In this document: positions 8,337 to 16,211 of the stretch, one piece after another
Position numbering within the stretch: position 1 is the first letter of the stretch
Layout of the letters: each line of letters starts with the position of its first letter
Source of the DNA: Neolewinella aurantiaca
GTDB lineage: Bacteria; Bacteroidota; Bacteroidia; Chitinophagales; Saprospiraceae
Assembly: GCF_008014675.1 (NCBI RefSeq)
Contig: NZ_VOXD01000019.1
Span: 1 to 64,000 of the forward strand
Direction of reading: 5' to 3'
DNA length: 64,000 bases
Position numbers and translations under genes: made by a program
Notes under the pieces: model-generated
Told to the model about the DNA's origin: nothing
Database searches by the model: none
Seen by the model: the letters and a program-made list of their open reading frames with translations, nothing else

Positions 8337-8451
8337 CAAAAGTGTTTTCGCCCATCCAAATTAAGAAACAGTTGGCTTGCCCAACGGATCGAGAGAGACT
8401 TTGAACAACACTTTTGGGCGGCGCCGGCAATCTTGCCTGCGCCGCGTTTTT
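8337..8451 (+). ncRNA. Candidate structured small RNA
   Basis: A perfect 10-bp stem (CAAAAGTGTT at 8337-8346 with AACACTTTTG at 8407-8416) encloses a GTTGG/CCAAC hairpin and runs straight into a rho-independent terminator. CGCCCA (8349-8354) could instead pair with TGGGCG (8415-8420), giving an alternative fold. No gene precedes the terminator on this strand. The boundaries and the very existence of a transcript are inferred from structure alone. Confidence 0.4.
8419..8451 (+). terminator. Rho-independent terminator
   Basis: A ten-position GC stem (8419-8428 with 8435-8444, one mismatch) with loop AATCTT is followed by CGTTTTT. The T-run is only on the plus-strand side, so it ends a plus-strand transcript that is not the downstream gre gene. 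Confidence 0.75.
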
Positions 8452-8531
8452 GGGGGTATAAGCCCTGCCGGAGCAATTACTCCCGGTGAACGCGGGCTAC
8501 CCGCGGCGTGTTAAAGACATAAACCCCTTTT

Positions 8532-9035
8532 ATGTCCCGAGGCTTCGTTAAAGAATCAGACCAGGAAGAACTTCCACTTATCCCCGAACGGGCACCGCTG
8601 CCTTCCGGAACGACCAATTACGTTACACCGGCAGGCCTTACCGCCCTCGAAAAAGAACGAGCCGAACTGGAAGCTGCGAAAGACACAACTCCCACTGAGA
8701 ACGAAGATGAACACCGACGTGCCCTAACGGTACTGGACGGCAAACTGGCGCTCCTGCAAAAGCGCATTGCTACCGCCAGGGTCATAAACCCTGACAGCCA
8801 ACCGGCAAACGAGGTCCGCTTCGGCGCTACCGTAAAAATGAGAATGGGCGGTCCTTCCGGCAGGATTCAGGAGTTCCAGATCGTTGGCGTAGACGAAGCC
8901 AACGTCAAAGCGAAGAAGATCGCCTTTACTGCGCCCATCGCCAAAGCGATTACCGGCCTTTGGGTCGGTGAATCCGCCGATTTTCGGTTGGGAGGCGAAA
9001 ACCGCAAACTTGAAGTTCTGGAAATTCGGTACTAA
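8532..9035 (+). CDS. GreA/GreB-family transcription elongation factor
   Basis: The 167-residue protein combines an N-terminal coiled-coil-type region (about 30-90, with YVTPAGLTALEKERAELE, the Gre start motif) and a C-terminal FKBP-like domain (about 95-167). Gre factors enter the RNA polymerase secondary channel and promote transcript cleavage in backtracked complexes through acidic residues at the coiled-coil tip. The loop here is rewritten (TTPTENEDEH), so it may be a Gre paralogue rather than the main GreA. It is monocistronic, between a terminator upstream and a convergent gene downstream. Confidence 0.85.
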   Translation: MSRGFVKESDQEELPLIPERAPLPSGTTNYVTPAGLTALEKERAELEAAKDTTPTENEDEHRRALTVLDGKLALLQKRIATARVINPDSQPANEVRFGATVKMRMGGPSGRIQEFQIVGVDEANVKAKKIAFTAPIAKAITGLWVGESADFRLGGENRKLEVLEIRY

Positions 9036-9097
9036 ACCGGTAGGAGACCAGAACGGGTCCATTCGATCGATTCCTTTCTTGTGCGGAACAAAAAAAA

Positions 9098-9126
9098 GGC
9101 CTGCAACCATTCACCGGTTGCAGACC
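9098..9126 (-). terminator. Rho-independent terminator for the pentapeptide-repeat gene
   Basis: The CTGCAACC/GGTTGCAG stem is extended by GG/CC, and on the minus strand it is followed by a T-run (A-run 9089-9097 on plus). It lies 29 bp past the stop of the minus-strand gene and also separates it from the convergent gre gene. Confidence 0.8.
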
Positions 9127-9154
9127 TCACATAATATGAACATAAGCAAATTTC

Positions 9155-9979
9155 CTACCTGCCCTTGAAGTCGCGGCCATCAAGGCTGGTGTATTTAAAA
9201 TCGGCGTCGTTGCCGAAGTCTGTACCGTCGAAATTGGCCGGAGAAGAGAACTTGGTGTACTTGAAGTCTGCATCTCTGCGGAAGCGCGTATTGGCGAGGT
9301 TTACACCTTGCGGAAATTCCGCGTATTTGAATACAGCGTCGTCTTCAAACACGACATCAGACAAGTCCACTCCCCGGGGGAACTTTGTGTACTTGAAGTC
9401 TGCTTCTTCCTTGAAGGTGGCCGCCGCGATGTTTACGTACCGGTCGAACTTGGTATACTTGAAATCGGCGTCTCCCTCAACTTCAATACCGCTGAAATCG
9501 GCAGGCTCGTTGAATTCGGTGTATTTAAATCCGACGGCCTCTTCGAAGTCTGCGCCCGGGAAATCCGCTTTCTCGTGGAACCGGGTGTACTTGAAGTTCA
9601 CGTCTTCCTCGAACTTACAGTTCCTGAACAGCACATCTTCGTGAAAATCCGCAATGTGTACAGGTTCAGATTTCCAGTTCGAGCCTTTCCCCTCTACCCG
9701 GTACGCCCAAACGTTGCCCTCAAAGGTGCAGTCTACGAAGGAGAGAGAGTTGCGCACGTGGTACTTCCACTGCTGCTGACTTCCCCAACCTCCTTTCTGG
9801 GTTTCCTCCCGATCATCAAGGAGAGTAAAATCCAGATCGCCCGTGATGGTGACGCCCGTTAGTGCTACATCTGTTCCTGCATTGAGCTGAGCAATGATCT
9901 TTTCGGCAGAGATGGTTGACTGCGCGGATAAGCACAAGGAAAAACAGGAAAAAACAAGGAAGGAAAAAACGAATCTCAT
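9155..9979 (-). CDS. Secreted pentapeptide-repeat-like beta-helix protein
   Basis: The 274-residue protein starts with a signal peptide (MRFVFSFLVFSCFSLCLSAQ). After a short N-terminal region it is built of about seven 20-residue units with the core ADFKYTKF and a second F/V-rich strand. A 20-residue period equals one full coil of a right-handed quadrilateral beta-helix made of pentapeptide repeats. The ATG at 9979 is preferred over a frame-opening codon at 10066 because it begins the signal peptide exactly. Function is unknown; the highly regular FKYT ladder may serve binding or structure at the cell surface. Confidence 0.8.
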   Translation of the reverse strand: MRFVFSFLVFSCFSLCLSAQSTISAEKIIAQLNAGTDVALTGVTITGDLDFTLLDDREETQKGGWGSQQQWKYHVRNSLSFVDCTFEGNVWAYRVEGKGSNWKSEPVHIADFHEDVLFRNCKFEEDVNFKYTRFHEKADFPGADFEEAVGFKYTEFNEPADFSGIEVEGDADFKYTKFDRYVNIAAATFKEEADFKYTKFPRGVDLSDVVFEDDAVFKYAEFPQGVNLANTRFRRDADFKYTKFSSPANFDGTDFGNDADFKYTSLDGRDFKGR

Positions 9980-10133
9980 GGCTGTTGTTTTGTGGATGCA
10001 CCGGTAATGACGAGGTGGAATAAACAGGGTTGCATCATTGTGTAGCATTCGGTGATCTGTCAACAAATGAATCGTTTCAGCAGGCTCCTGGCCTGGTCGT
10101 ACTTTCCTGCTGGCGGGCCGTGCCGGTGACGCT

Positions 10134-10898
10134 CTACGGGTTAAGTACTACCCGAACTGCTTTGTGGTCGCTGAACCCTTTTTGCTCTCCGTAACCGATG
10201 TACCCAAGCTGATTGGTGAGTAGCCAGGTGTCGCCGATCTCGACATCGCCCACATTGCGATGGCTGTGGCCGTAGACCCAGGCTGCGATGTCGTTGTTTT
10301 CGATGAAGCGGGTTTTGTCCACACAAAACCCCTCGTTGAGCGCGCTTCCCTGAAAAGCGGGAGCATTGCATTGCTCCGAGGGCAGATGGTGCGTAACCAC
10401 CACCTTCGGGCCCGGTTCGATGATCTCTTTTTCCAGAAAAGCCCAGCATTGTTCGTGTACTTCGTTGAAATCGTTGACCGTGAGGTTGCGGCCGCAGTAC
10501 CGGATGACCCTGAAATCATACAGCCCTCTGAAAACATCCATCACCCTGTGGTCGATCCGGGACCACATGGTGGAAAACACCAGCCGGATACCGTTGTACT
10601 CCTCGGTGTGGTTGTTCAGCAGGATAACATTGCCGCGCAGTTCTTCCCGGAAAGAGAGAGCGTTATTGCCAAGGTCATATCCCCCGTAGTATTCGTGGTT
10701 GCCGGGGATGACGTACGTACGCTCGAAATTGGCGGCGCAGAAATCCCAAAAGTCCAGTTTTTTAAAAGCGGGTCCGAGGTGATGCGTATCGCCGGCAACA
10801 ACGAGCACATCTCCGATTGGTGTAATCGGGTTTTGCCGCAGCCAGAGTCGGTTGTCAGGAAATTCGAGGTGCAGATCAGAAAGGTACTGGAGGTGCAT
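10134..10898 (-). CDS. Calcineurin-like metallophosphoesterase
   Basis: The 254-residue protein has the full metallophosphoesterase motif series: SDLHLE near the N-terminus, VVAGDTHH, VIPGNHEYY, THHLPS and the late GHSHRN. These residues bind a dinuclear metal centre. No signal peptide is visible, so it is probably cytoplasmic; the substrate (nucleotide, phosphoester or RNA) cannot be told from sequence. The start at 10898 (MHLQYLSDLHLE) matches family N-termini better than the ATG nine codons upstream at 10925. Confidence 0.85.
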   Translation of the reverse strand: MHLQYLSDLHLEFPDNRLWLRQNPITPIGDVLVVAGDTHHLGPAFKKLDFWDFCAANFERTYVIPGNHEYYGGYDLGNNALSFREELRGNVILLNNHTEEYNGIRLVFSTMWSRIDHRVMDVFRGLYDFRVIRYCGRNLTVNDFNEVHEQCWAFLEKEIIEPGPKVVVTHHLPSEQCNAPAFQGSALNEGFCVDKTRFIENNDIAAWVYGHSHRNVGDVEIGDTWLLTNQLGYIGYGEQKGFSDHKAVRVVLNP

Positions 10899-10996
10899 GG
10901 AGTGGATGTTGAAACGCAATATCATTAATCTTGCGGTGCTGTTGATGCCTGTGCGGGGAAAACACCGATTATGACACCAAACAGTTTCGTTTACTG

Positions 10997-11013
10997 GGCG
11001 CGGCCGCGGGTGC
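10997..11013 (-). repeat. Dispersed 17-bp motif, one mismatch (left half of an inverted pair)
   Basis: GGCGCGGCCGCGGGTGC lies upstream of uvrB and is paired in opposite orientation with the degenerate copy at 11088-11104, 74 bp away. Confidence 0.65.
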
Positions 11014-11087
11014 CGGGAGAGGTTCAGAACAACGGATCCCGACTTAATGCCAGCCTCCTTCGGAGCCGGATTCCATCAACCTGCATT

Positions 11088-11104
11088 GCACCTGCGTCCC
11101 CGCA
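11088..11104 (+). repeat. Dispersed 17-bp motif, degenerate (right half of an inverted pair)
   Basis: GCACCTGCGTCCCCGCA keeps the GCACCTGCG half. The pair with 10997-11013 has nearly the same spacing and orientation as the pair at 52035/52125. Confidence 0.5.
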
Positions 11105-11180
11105 CAAAAATCGCTGCCAGCACCAGAACCATTCCCCCAACAAAATCGTTGACAAAAGGCAATCTCCCAACACCTTCTGC

Positions 11181-13208
11181 ATGTCATTTGAGCTCATTTC
11201 TCCTTTTTCGCCTACTGGCGACCAGCCGCAAGCCATCAAAGAAATCGTCAGCAACGTAGAAGCCGGAGAGCGCGGACAGGTTTTGTTGGGGGTAACCGGC
11301 TCGGGTAAAACCTTCACGATGGCCAACGCCATCGCCCAACTGAACCGCCCAACCCTTATTCTGACCCATAATAAAACCCTGACGGCCCAGCTGTACGGCG
11401 AGTTCAAGGAGTTTTTCCCAAATAATGCAGTCGAGTACTTCGTGAGCTACTACGATTACTACCAGCCGGAAGCCTACATCGCCTCTTCGGACACTTTCAT
11501 CGAGAAAGACCTTGCGATCAACGAGGAAGTAGATAAGCTCCGCCTGCGGGCCACCTCAAACCTGCTCACCGGCCGCCGCGACATCATCATCGTTGCGTCC
11601 GTCAGTTGCATCTACGGTATGGGTAATCCCGACGATTACAAATCGGGCATCATCCGGCTGGAAGCCGGGCAGGAAAAGAGCCGCAACGGCCTGCTGTACG
11701 ACCTCGTCGACAGCCTCTACAGTCGTACCGAAGAAGATTTCCGCAGGGCTACCTTCCGCGTCCGCGGAGACACCGTTGACATCAACCTGCCGTACGCTGA
11801 ATTCGGCTTACGCATCATATTTTTCGGAGACGAAATCGAGACCATCGAGAAGATCGAGATCGAATCAGGGAAGCGGATTGAATCGCTTCGCACTGCGGCC
11901 ATCTTCCCCGCCAATCTTTACGTTGCGCCTAAAGACCGGCTCAACGGCATCATCCATCAGATTGAAGACGAGCTCTACGATCAGGAGCGCTACTTCGAAC
12001 GTGAGATGCGGCTGGCCGAAGCCAAGCGCATCCACGAGCGGACGCAGTTTGATCTTGAAATGATGAAAGAACTCGGTTACTGTAACGGTATCGAGAACTA
12101 TTCGCGTTTCTTTGACCGGCGCAAGCCCGGTACCCGCCCGTTCTGCCTGCTCGATTACTTCCCCGATGATTACCTGATGATCATCGACGAGAGCCACGTG
12201 ACCCTGCCCCAGGTGCGGGGAATGTTCGGGGGCGACCGCGCCCGAAAGCTGAGTCTGGTGAATTTCGGGTTCCGCCTTCCTTCCGCGATGGACAACCGGC
12301 CGTTGAACTTCACCGAATTCGAGAGCCTCATCAATCAGGTTGTATACGTTTCTGCTACGCCCGGAGACTTCGAACTTGAGCAAACCGGAGGAGAGATCGT
12401 CGAACAGCTCATCCGCCCTACCGGTCTGGTGGACCCACCCATCGAAGTGCGCCCCAGTAAAGGACAGATCGATGACTTACTTGAGGAGATCGACAATCGC
12501 GTAAAGGCAGATGAAAGAGTGCTCGTAACCACCCTCACCAAGCGGATGAGCGAAGAGCTGACGAAGTACCTCGAAAGCCTGAGCGTGAAGGTCCGCTACA
12601 TCCACAGCGAGGTAGACACCATGGACCGGGTCGAGATCCTGCGGGACCTACGGCTGGGAGAGTTCGATGTACTTGTAGGGGTCAACCTCCTGCGGGAAGG
12701 TATCGACCTTCCGGAAGTTTCGCTCGTTGCCATCATCGATGCCGATAAAGAAGGTTTCCTGCGGAATGAACGCTCCCTCACGCAAACGGCCGGCCGTGCT
12801 GCCCGTAACGTAAACGGCAAAGTGATTTTTTACGCCGATAAGATCACGGACTCCATGCGGCGAACTATCGATGAAACCGATCGCCGCCGAAAGGTTCAGC
12901 TGGCCTACAACGAAGAGCACGGTATCACACCTACCGGCATGCGCAAAACGAAAGAGGAAATCCTTAAACGCGGATCGATTCTCGATATCCGGGGTAAAAA
13001 GGAAGCGAAGGCCTACACAGAACAGGTCGAAATCAGCAGTGCTGCGGACCCCGTGCTCAATTCCATGAGCCGGGAACAAATTGAAATCGCGATTGCAGAA
13101 GCTGAGCGCAAAATGAAGTCTGCGGCCAAAGATCTCGACTTTATGAGCGCCGCAAGTTTCCGGGATGAGGTCTTCGCGCTGAAAGCGCGCTTGAAGGGTA
13201 GAATGTAA
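11181..13208 (+). CDS. uvrB: Excinuclease ABC subunit B
   Basis: The 675-residue nucleotide excision repair helicase-like subunit receives damaged DNA from UvrA and recruits UvrC. Visible landmarks are Walker A GVTGSGKT, the damage-locking beta-hairpin region YYDYYQPEAYI, the DESH box (DESHVTLPQ), helicase motifs V/VI (LREGIDLPE, QTAGRAARN) and the C-terminal UVR motif that contacts UvrC. The open frame begins 70 codons earlier, but MSFELISPFSPTGDQPQAI at 11181 is the conserved UvrB N-terminus. The preceding 200 bp carry an inverted pair of the dispersed motif. Confidence 0.97.
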   Translation: MSFELISPFSPTGDQPQAIKEIVSNVEAGERGQVLLGVTGSGKTFTMANAIAQLNRPTLILTHNKTLTAQLYGEFKEFFPNNAVEYFVSYYDYYQPEAYIASSDTFIEKDLAINEEVDKLRLRATSNLLTGRRDIIIVASVSCIYGMGNPDDYKSGIIRLEAGQEKSRNGLLYDLVDSLYSRTEEDFRRATFRVRGDTVDINLPYAEFGLRIIFFGDEIETIEKIEIESGKRIESLRTAAIFPANLYVAPKDRLNGIIHQIEDELYDQERYFEREMRLAEAKRIHERTQFDLEMMKELGYCNGIENYSRFFDRRKPGTRPFCLLDYFPDDYLMIIDESHVTLPQVRGMFGGDRARKLSLVNFGFRLPSAMDNRPLNFTEFESLINQVVYVSATPGDFELEQTGGEIVEQLIRPTGLVDPPIEVRPSKGQIDDLLEEIDNRVKADERVLVTTLTKRMSEELTKYLESLSVKVRYIHSEVDTMDRVEILRDLRLGEFDVLVGVNLLREGIDLPEVSLVAIIDADKEGFLRNERSLTQTAGRAARNVNGKVIFYADKITDSMRRTIDETDRRRKVQLAYNEEHGITPTGMRKTKEEILKRGSILDIRGKKEAKAYTEQVEISSAADPVLNSMSREQIEIAIAEAERKMKSAAKDLDFMSAASFRDEVFALKARLKGRM

Positions 13209-13280
13209 AACAGGTTGCTCTGTCCTTCAACCGTTACAGCGTTGGATAATTTCTGGCTGAAGATCACAGCCCAAAAGAAA

Positions 13281-13311
13281 TCGCCCCGCCTTTACGAAAA
13301 AGACGGGGCGA
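13281..13311 (-). terminator. Terminator for the csbD-like gene
   Basis: TCGCCCCG/CGGGGCGA 8-bp stem. Read on the minus strand it is followed by TTTCTTTT. It lies between the convergent uvrB and CsbD genes. Confidence 0.7.
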
Positions 13312-13337
13312 CAACCTAAAAGGTAAAACTGATCGGT

Positions 13338-13529
13338 CTACAGACTGTCCAGCCAATCTTTAACTTGCTGTTTGGTCTTACCTGTCTTTTCCTGCAGGCG
13401 GCCAAACATTTCGTCTTCCTTACCTTCTTCGTAAAGAAAATCATCGTCGGTCAGGTCCGCATATTCTTGTTTCGCTTTTCCTTTGATCTGATTCCAGTTT
13501 CCTTTTACTTTATCACTAAATGCACTCAT
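13338..13529 (-). CDS. CsbD-family stress protein
   Basis: The 63-residue hydrophilic protein has the CsbD layout: FSDKVKGNWNQIKGKAKQ, then acidic DLTDDDF, then GRLQEKTGKTKQQVKDWL. Family members are abundant general-stress proteins of unknown mechanism, often induced by osmotic stress or stationary phase. It has its own terminator and sits convergent to uvrB. Confidence 0.93.
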   Translation of the reverse strand: MSAFSDKVKGNWNQIKGKAKQEYADLTDDDFLYEEGKEDEMFGRLQEKTGKTKQQVKDWLDSL

Positions 13530-13750
13530 GATATCAATATTTTAGTTTCGCCGGATATTCGGCTTGCTACTATAACCTTGTCTTCCTGTCCAGGTGTTCG
13601 GCGGCATCGTTCATTTCAGCATTAAAACATTGTAAGTCACAGGATTGCCCCTACCAAATCCCACCTGAAAGCACTTATGGTTATTAGCACCTTCTGGGGT
13701 GAACCGCAGGCATACCCACGTGTTATATGCACCTAACAAAACTCAATACT

Positions 13751-14386
13751 ATGCCAATCCGTTTGGGCGAAACTGCCCCCAACTTCAATGCCCAAACCAC
13801 CATGGGCGATATCAATTTTCATGAATGGGCCGGAGACAGCTGGGTTATCCTTTACTCTCACCCTTCTGACTTTACCCCCGTCTGCACCACTGAACTGGGA
13901 CGTACCGCTGCCCTCAAGGAGGAGTTCGAACGTCGCAACGCCAAGGCAATCGCACTGAGTGTGGATGACCTCGAAAGCCACATGAAATGGCTGGGAGACA
14001 TCGAAGAAACCCAGAACGTAAAAATGAACTTCCCCATCATCGCCGATGAAGATAAGTCTGTCGCTATCGCGTACGATATGATGCACCCCGAGGCAGATGC
14101 GAAATTCACCGTTCGTTCCGTGTACATCATCGACCCGAACCGTAAGGTTCGTCTCACCCTGACTTACCCGCCTTCGACTGGTCGTAACTTCCAGGAAATC
14201 CTCCGTGTACTCGACAGCCTCCAGCTTACCGATGGTTACTCCGTAGCGACTCCTGTAGACTGGAAAGACGGCGAAGACGTAGTGGTTTCCCCTTCGATCG
14301 CGACCGAAGACATCCCCGACAAATTCCCCAAAGGACATAAGGTCATCAAGCCTTACCTCCGCACCACACCTCAGCCCAATCGCTAA
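13751..14386 (+). CDS. 1-Cys peroxiredoxin (Prx6 type)
   Basis: The 211-residue AhpC/TSA-family protein has the peroxidatic cysteine in FTPVCTTELG, the conserved SVDDLESHMKW and RSVYIIDPNRKVRL segments, and the extended C-terminal arm typical of Prx6. It reduces H2O2 and organic hydroperoxides in the cytoplasm. A start eight codons upstream at 13727 is possible, but MPIRLGETAPNF is the usual Prx6 N-terminus. A strong terminator follows at 14433. Confidence 0.95.
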   Translation: MPIRLGETAPNFNAQTTMGDINFHEWAGDSWVILYSHPSDFTPVCTTELGRTAALKEEFERRNAKAIALSVDDLESHMKWLGDIEETQNVKMNFPIIADEDKSVAIAYDMMHPEADAKFTVRSVYIIDPNRKVRLTLTYPPSTGRNFQEILRVLDSLQLTDGYSVATPVDWKDGEDVVVSPSIATEDIPDKFPKGHKVIKPYLRTTPQPNR

Positions 14387-14432
14387 AAAGCGAGTGCAGG
14401 GCAATTAGCCCTTCAGCCATAACCACAATGAA

Positions 14433-14465
14433 GCCCCGTCCGGACAATTCCGGGCGGGGCTTCTT
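14433..14465 (+). terminator. Rho-independent terminator after the peroxiredoxin
   Basis: A 12-bp GC stem with one G-T pair (GCCCCGTCCGGA with TCCGGGCGGGGC), loop CAAT, then TTCTT. Confidence 0.88.
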
Positions 14466-14470
14466 GTATG

Positions 14471-14635
14471 TATACCGGAAACGAAGTGGTTTGGGACAAT
14501 TAGCGCGCCGTTGGCGTGGTGGCTGGTAAGGCGCTGAAAGCCGCGCCTGGCCTGAGCCAGGTAAGGTTTTCAGCAACGCCGCCAGACGCCGCGATAACAA
14601 GCGATAAAGTCCCAAACCACTTTGGTTCCGGTATA
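14471..14635. mobile_element. 165-bp near-palindromic MITE-like element
   Basis: The 27-bp ends (14471-14497 and 14609-14635) are reverse complements at 25 of 27 positions, starting TATACCGGAA. The interior is also self-complementary around a CCTGGC-CTGA-GCCAGG centre, so the whole element can fold into one long imperfect hairpin. It sits between convergent genes. TA at both outer edges would fit a TA target. No transposase is nearby, so mobility is inferred. Confidence 0.55.
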
Positions 14636-14670
14636 GTGGATATTCTCTTCCCGGTGATGCCCGGGGCGGA

Positions 14671-16113
14671 TTATTTCACCTCGTAGGTCATCTTCACCAG
14701 TCTCAGTCTGTTACGGTGTTCGCTGGGCAAGATCATCTCGTTAGCGGCCACCTGAACCCCATCCCTGAAACGGAGACGCAGGTTGAGGTCTCTGGTATGA
14801 AAAAGGCTGTTGCGGTCGAATTCTCCCCGTCCGTTTACGACGTATTCCGAGACGGTGTTCTCGAACCGGATTTCATCGTTGAATAAAAAGCGTAGGCTGC
14901 GCGGATTTTCCATCAGGAAGTAGCTGGAGAATACCCCTCCGTCGTCCTGGCTGTATTGCCGCTTATGCAGGATGTTACTCCAGTGTGGTTCCCCGTTCGG
15001 ATGAACACTAAAAACGACCAACTCATCGTAGTGATAATCCACCAGCGGCCGGATGCCGTAGTTGTTAACGACCTGAGTTCGGCTGGCGTTGCTCCTACGC
15101 TCCAGCTGCCGGTTGCGTTCGGTTATGATCAGCCCTCCCCCGTCCTGGCGCAGGACGATGTTGCGGACGGACAATTCGTCGATCCCCGGATTCTTTTTGT
15201 TGTACTTCTTGCCCTCGATGTTGCGGATCAGCGCAAGGGGAAAGGGCGTAAAATCCGGTTTACCGGCAGTAGGATTCCCGGGATCAAGGTTGACCCAGAA
15301 ATACCCATCGGCCCGGGTAAATTCTTTGGTGGTGTAAAGCCCTCCGGCCGTGAGGCGGTTATTGAGGTTGTCGTAGCGGAAAAAGATATCATACGTAAGG
15401 CTGTCTCCCATCGGGACCTCAAACAAGTCAAATTGCCTGTTGGGGCTGATCGTGTGTACTTCGTACTTATGCTCTTTCCGCTTGCTCCTGAAATTGTCAC
15501 GTTCTATTACGAAGAACGCAGTTCCGTCGTTGGCGACTTCGGCCTGGAGAAAATCATCGTTGAAGAAGAATTTCTCCGGTTCCAATTCAAGGTCGTAGGT
15601 CAGTTCCATTTGGGTCAGATCAAGCCCCAGACAGCGTACTTTGCTCTGTTGTTCAGTAACGAGCAGCAGCAATTTCGTTTCGTCTTCGGAACTGTATATC
15701 TCGTCCTGAGGAGACGTACTGAATACACCGAAATCAACCAAAGTGGTACTATCCACCAGATTGCCGGCAGGGTTGTAAGCATCGAGTTGCAGGTAGTTAC
15801 GGCTGCTCTTCCGAAAAATATAAAGCAGGTGAAACCCCGTGCCATCCTGCTTTGCCACCGAAGTCAGAAGCCGGATGTTTCGTCCGCGTAGTTCCAGTTC
15901 CTTTTCCCAGCTCTGGCGCATATTCCGGTCATAAGCTGTTAACAAGTGTTTGGTATCTCTGTCCTGCAACAGCAGGACCTGGCCGCCCAGTTTCCCGATC
16001 AGGTCATACTCGGTGTCGCTGCGCATCGTCATTTCATCGCTCACGGTGAGTACCTGGGCGCGGACGCTGGTGCAAAGAATGGTAAAAAGAGCAAAGGTCA
16101 GGAGAGTTCGCAT
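14671..16113 (-). CDS. Secreted hypothetical protein, beta-strand-rich
   Basis: The 480-residue protein has a signal peptide MRTLLTFALFTILCTSVRAQ and no transmembrane helix afterwards. The body alternates short hydrophobic strands and polar turns with repeated phrases such as LLVTEQQ and VLRQDGGGLIITERN, suggesting a beta-propeller-like or TolB-like fold. I do not recognise a named family. The end of the signal peptide (CTSVRAQ) is encoded by the dispersed 17-bp motif and is the same as in the lamin-tail protein at 45416-47668. Confidence 0.7.
   Translation of the reverse strand: MRTLLTFALFTILCTSVRAQVLTVSDEMTMRSDTEYDLIGKLGGQVLLLQDRDTKHLLTAYDRNMRQSWEKELELRGRNIRLLTSVAKQDGTGFHLLYIFRKSSRNYLQLDAYNPAGNLVDSTTLVDFGVFSTSPQDEIYSSEDETKLLLLVTEQQSKVRCLGLDLTQMELTYDLELEPEKFFFNDDFLQAEVANDGTAFFVIERDNFRSKRKEHKYEVHTISPNRQFDLFEVPMGDSLTYDIFFRYDNLNNRLTAGGLYTTKEFTRADGYFWVNLDPGNPTAGKPDFTPFPLALIRNIEGKKYNKKNPGIDELSVRNIVLRQDGGGLIITERNRQLERRSNASRTQVVNNYGIRPLVDYHYDELVVFSVHPNGEPHWSNILHKRQYSQDDGGVFSSYFLMENPRSLRFLFNDEIRFENTVSEYVVNGRGEFDRNSLFHTRDLNLRLRFRDGVQVAANEMILPSEHRNRLRLVKMTYEVK
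16057..16073 (-). repeat. Dispersed 17-bp motif, one mismatch
   Basis: GGCGCGGACGCTGGTGC, followed by AAAG. It encodes CTSVRAQ at the signal-peptide cleavage site of the secreted protein. Confidence 0.7.
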
Positions 16114-16211
16114 GATTCGGAGAGCTTTGCTATATAGACGGAAAAGCAGGGCGATTAGTTGTGTTGAAGCGCCAGCTCACCGTCAGGAAAATATGCTATG
16201 AGCCTTGCTCT

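Larger units (their letters stand above)
7991..8531. other. 540-bp intergenic region between divergent genes
   Basis: The left part has no credible coding sequence but holds an inverted pair GTTTTCAGG (8031-8039) and CCTGAAAAC (8115-8123), around AT-rich DNA. The right part contains the possible structured RNA and terminator described separately. A 65-codon GTG-started frame (8207-8404) overlaps these structures and is not convincing. Confidence 0.5.

Noticed and set aside
8207-8404. 65-residue GTG-started frame
   Set aside because: It overlaps the structured stems and terminator, and its composition gives no family or signal peptide. A noncoding role fits better.
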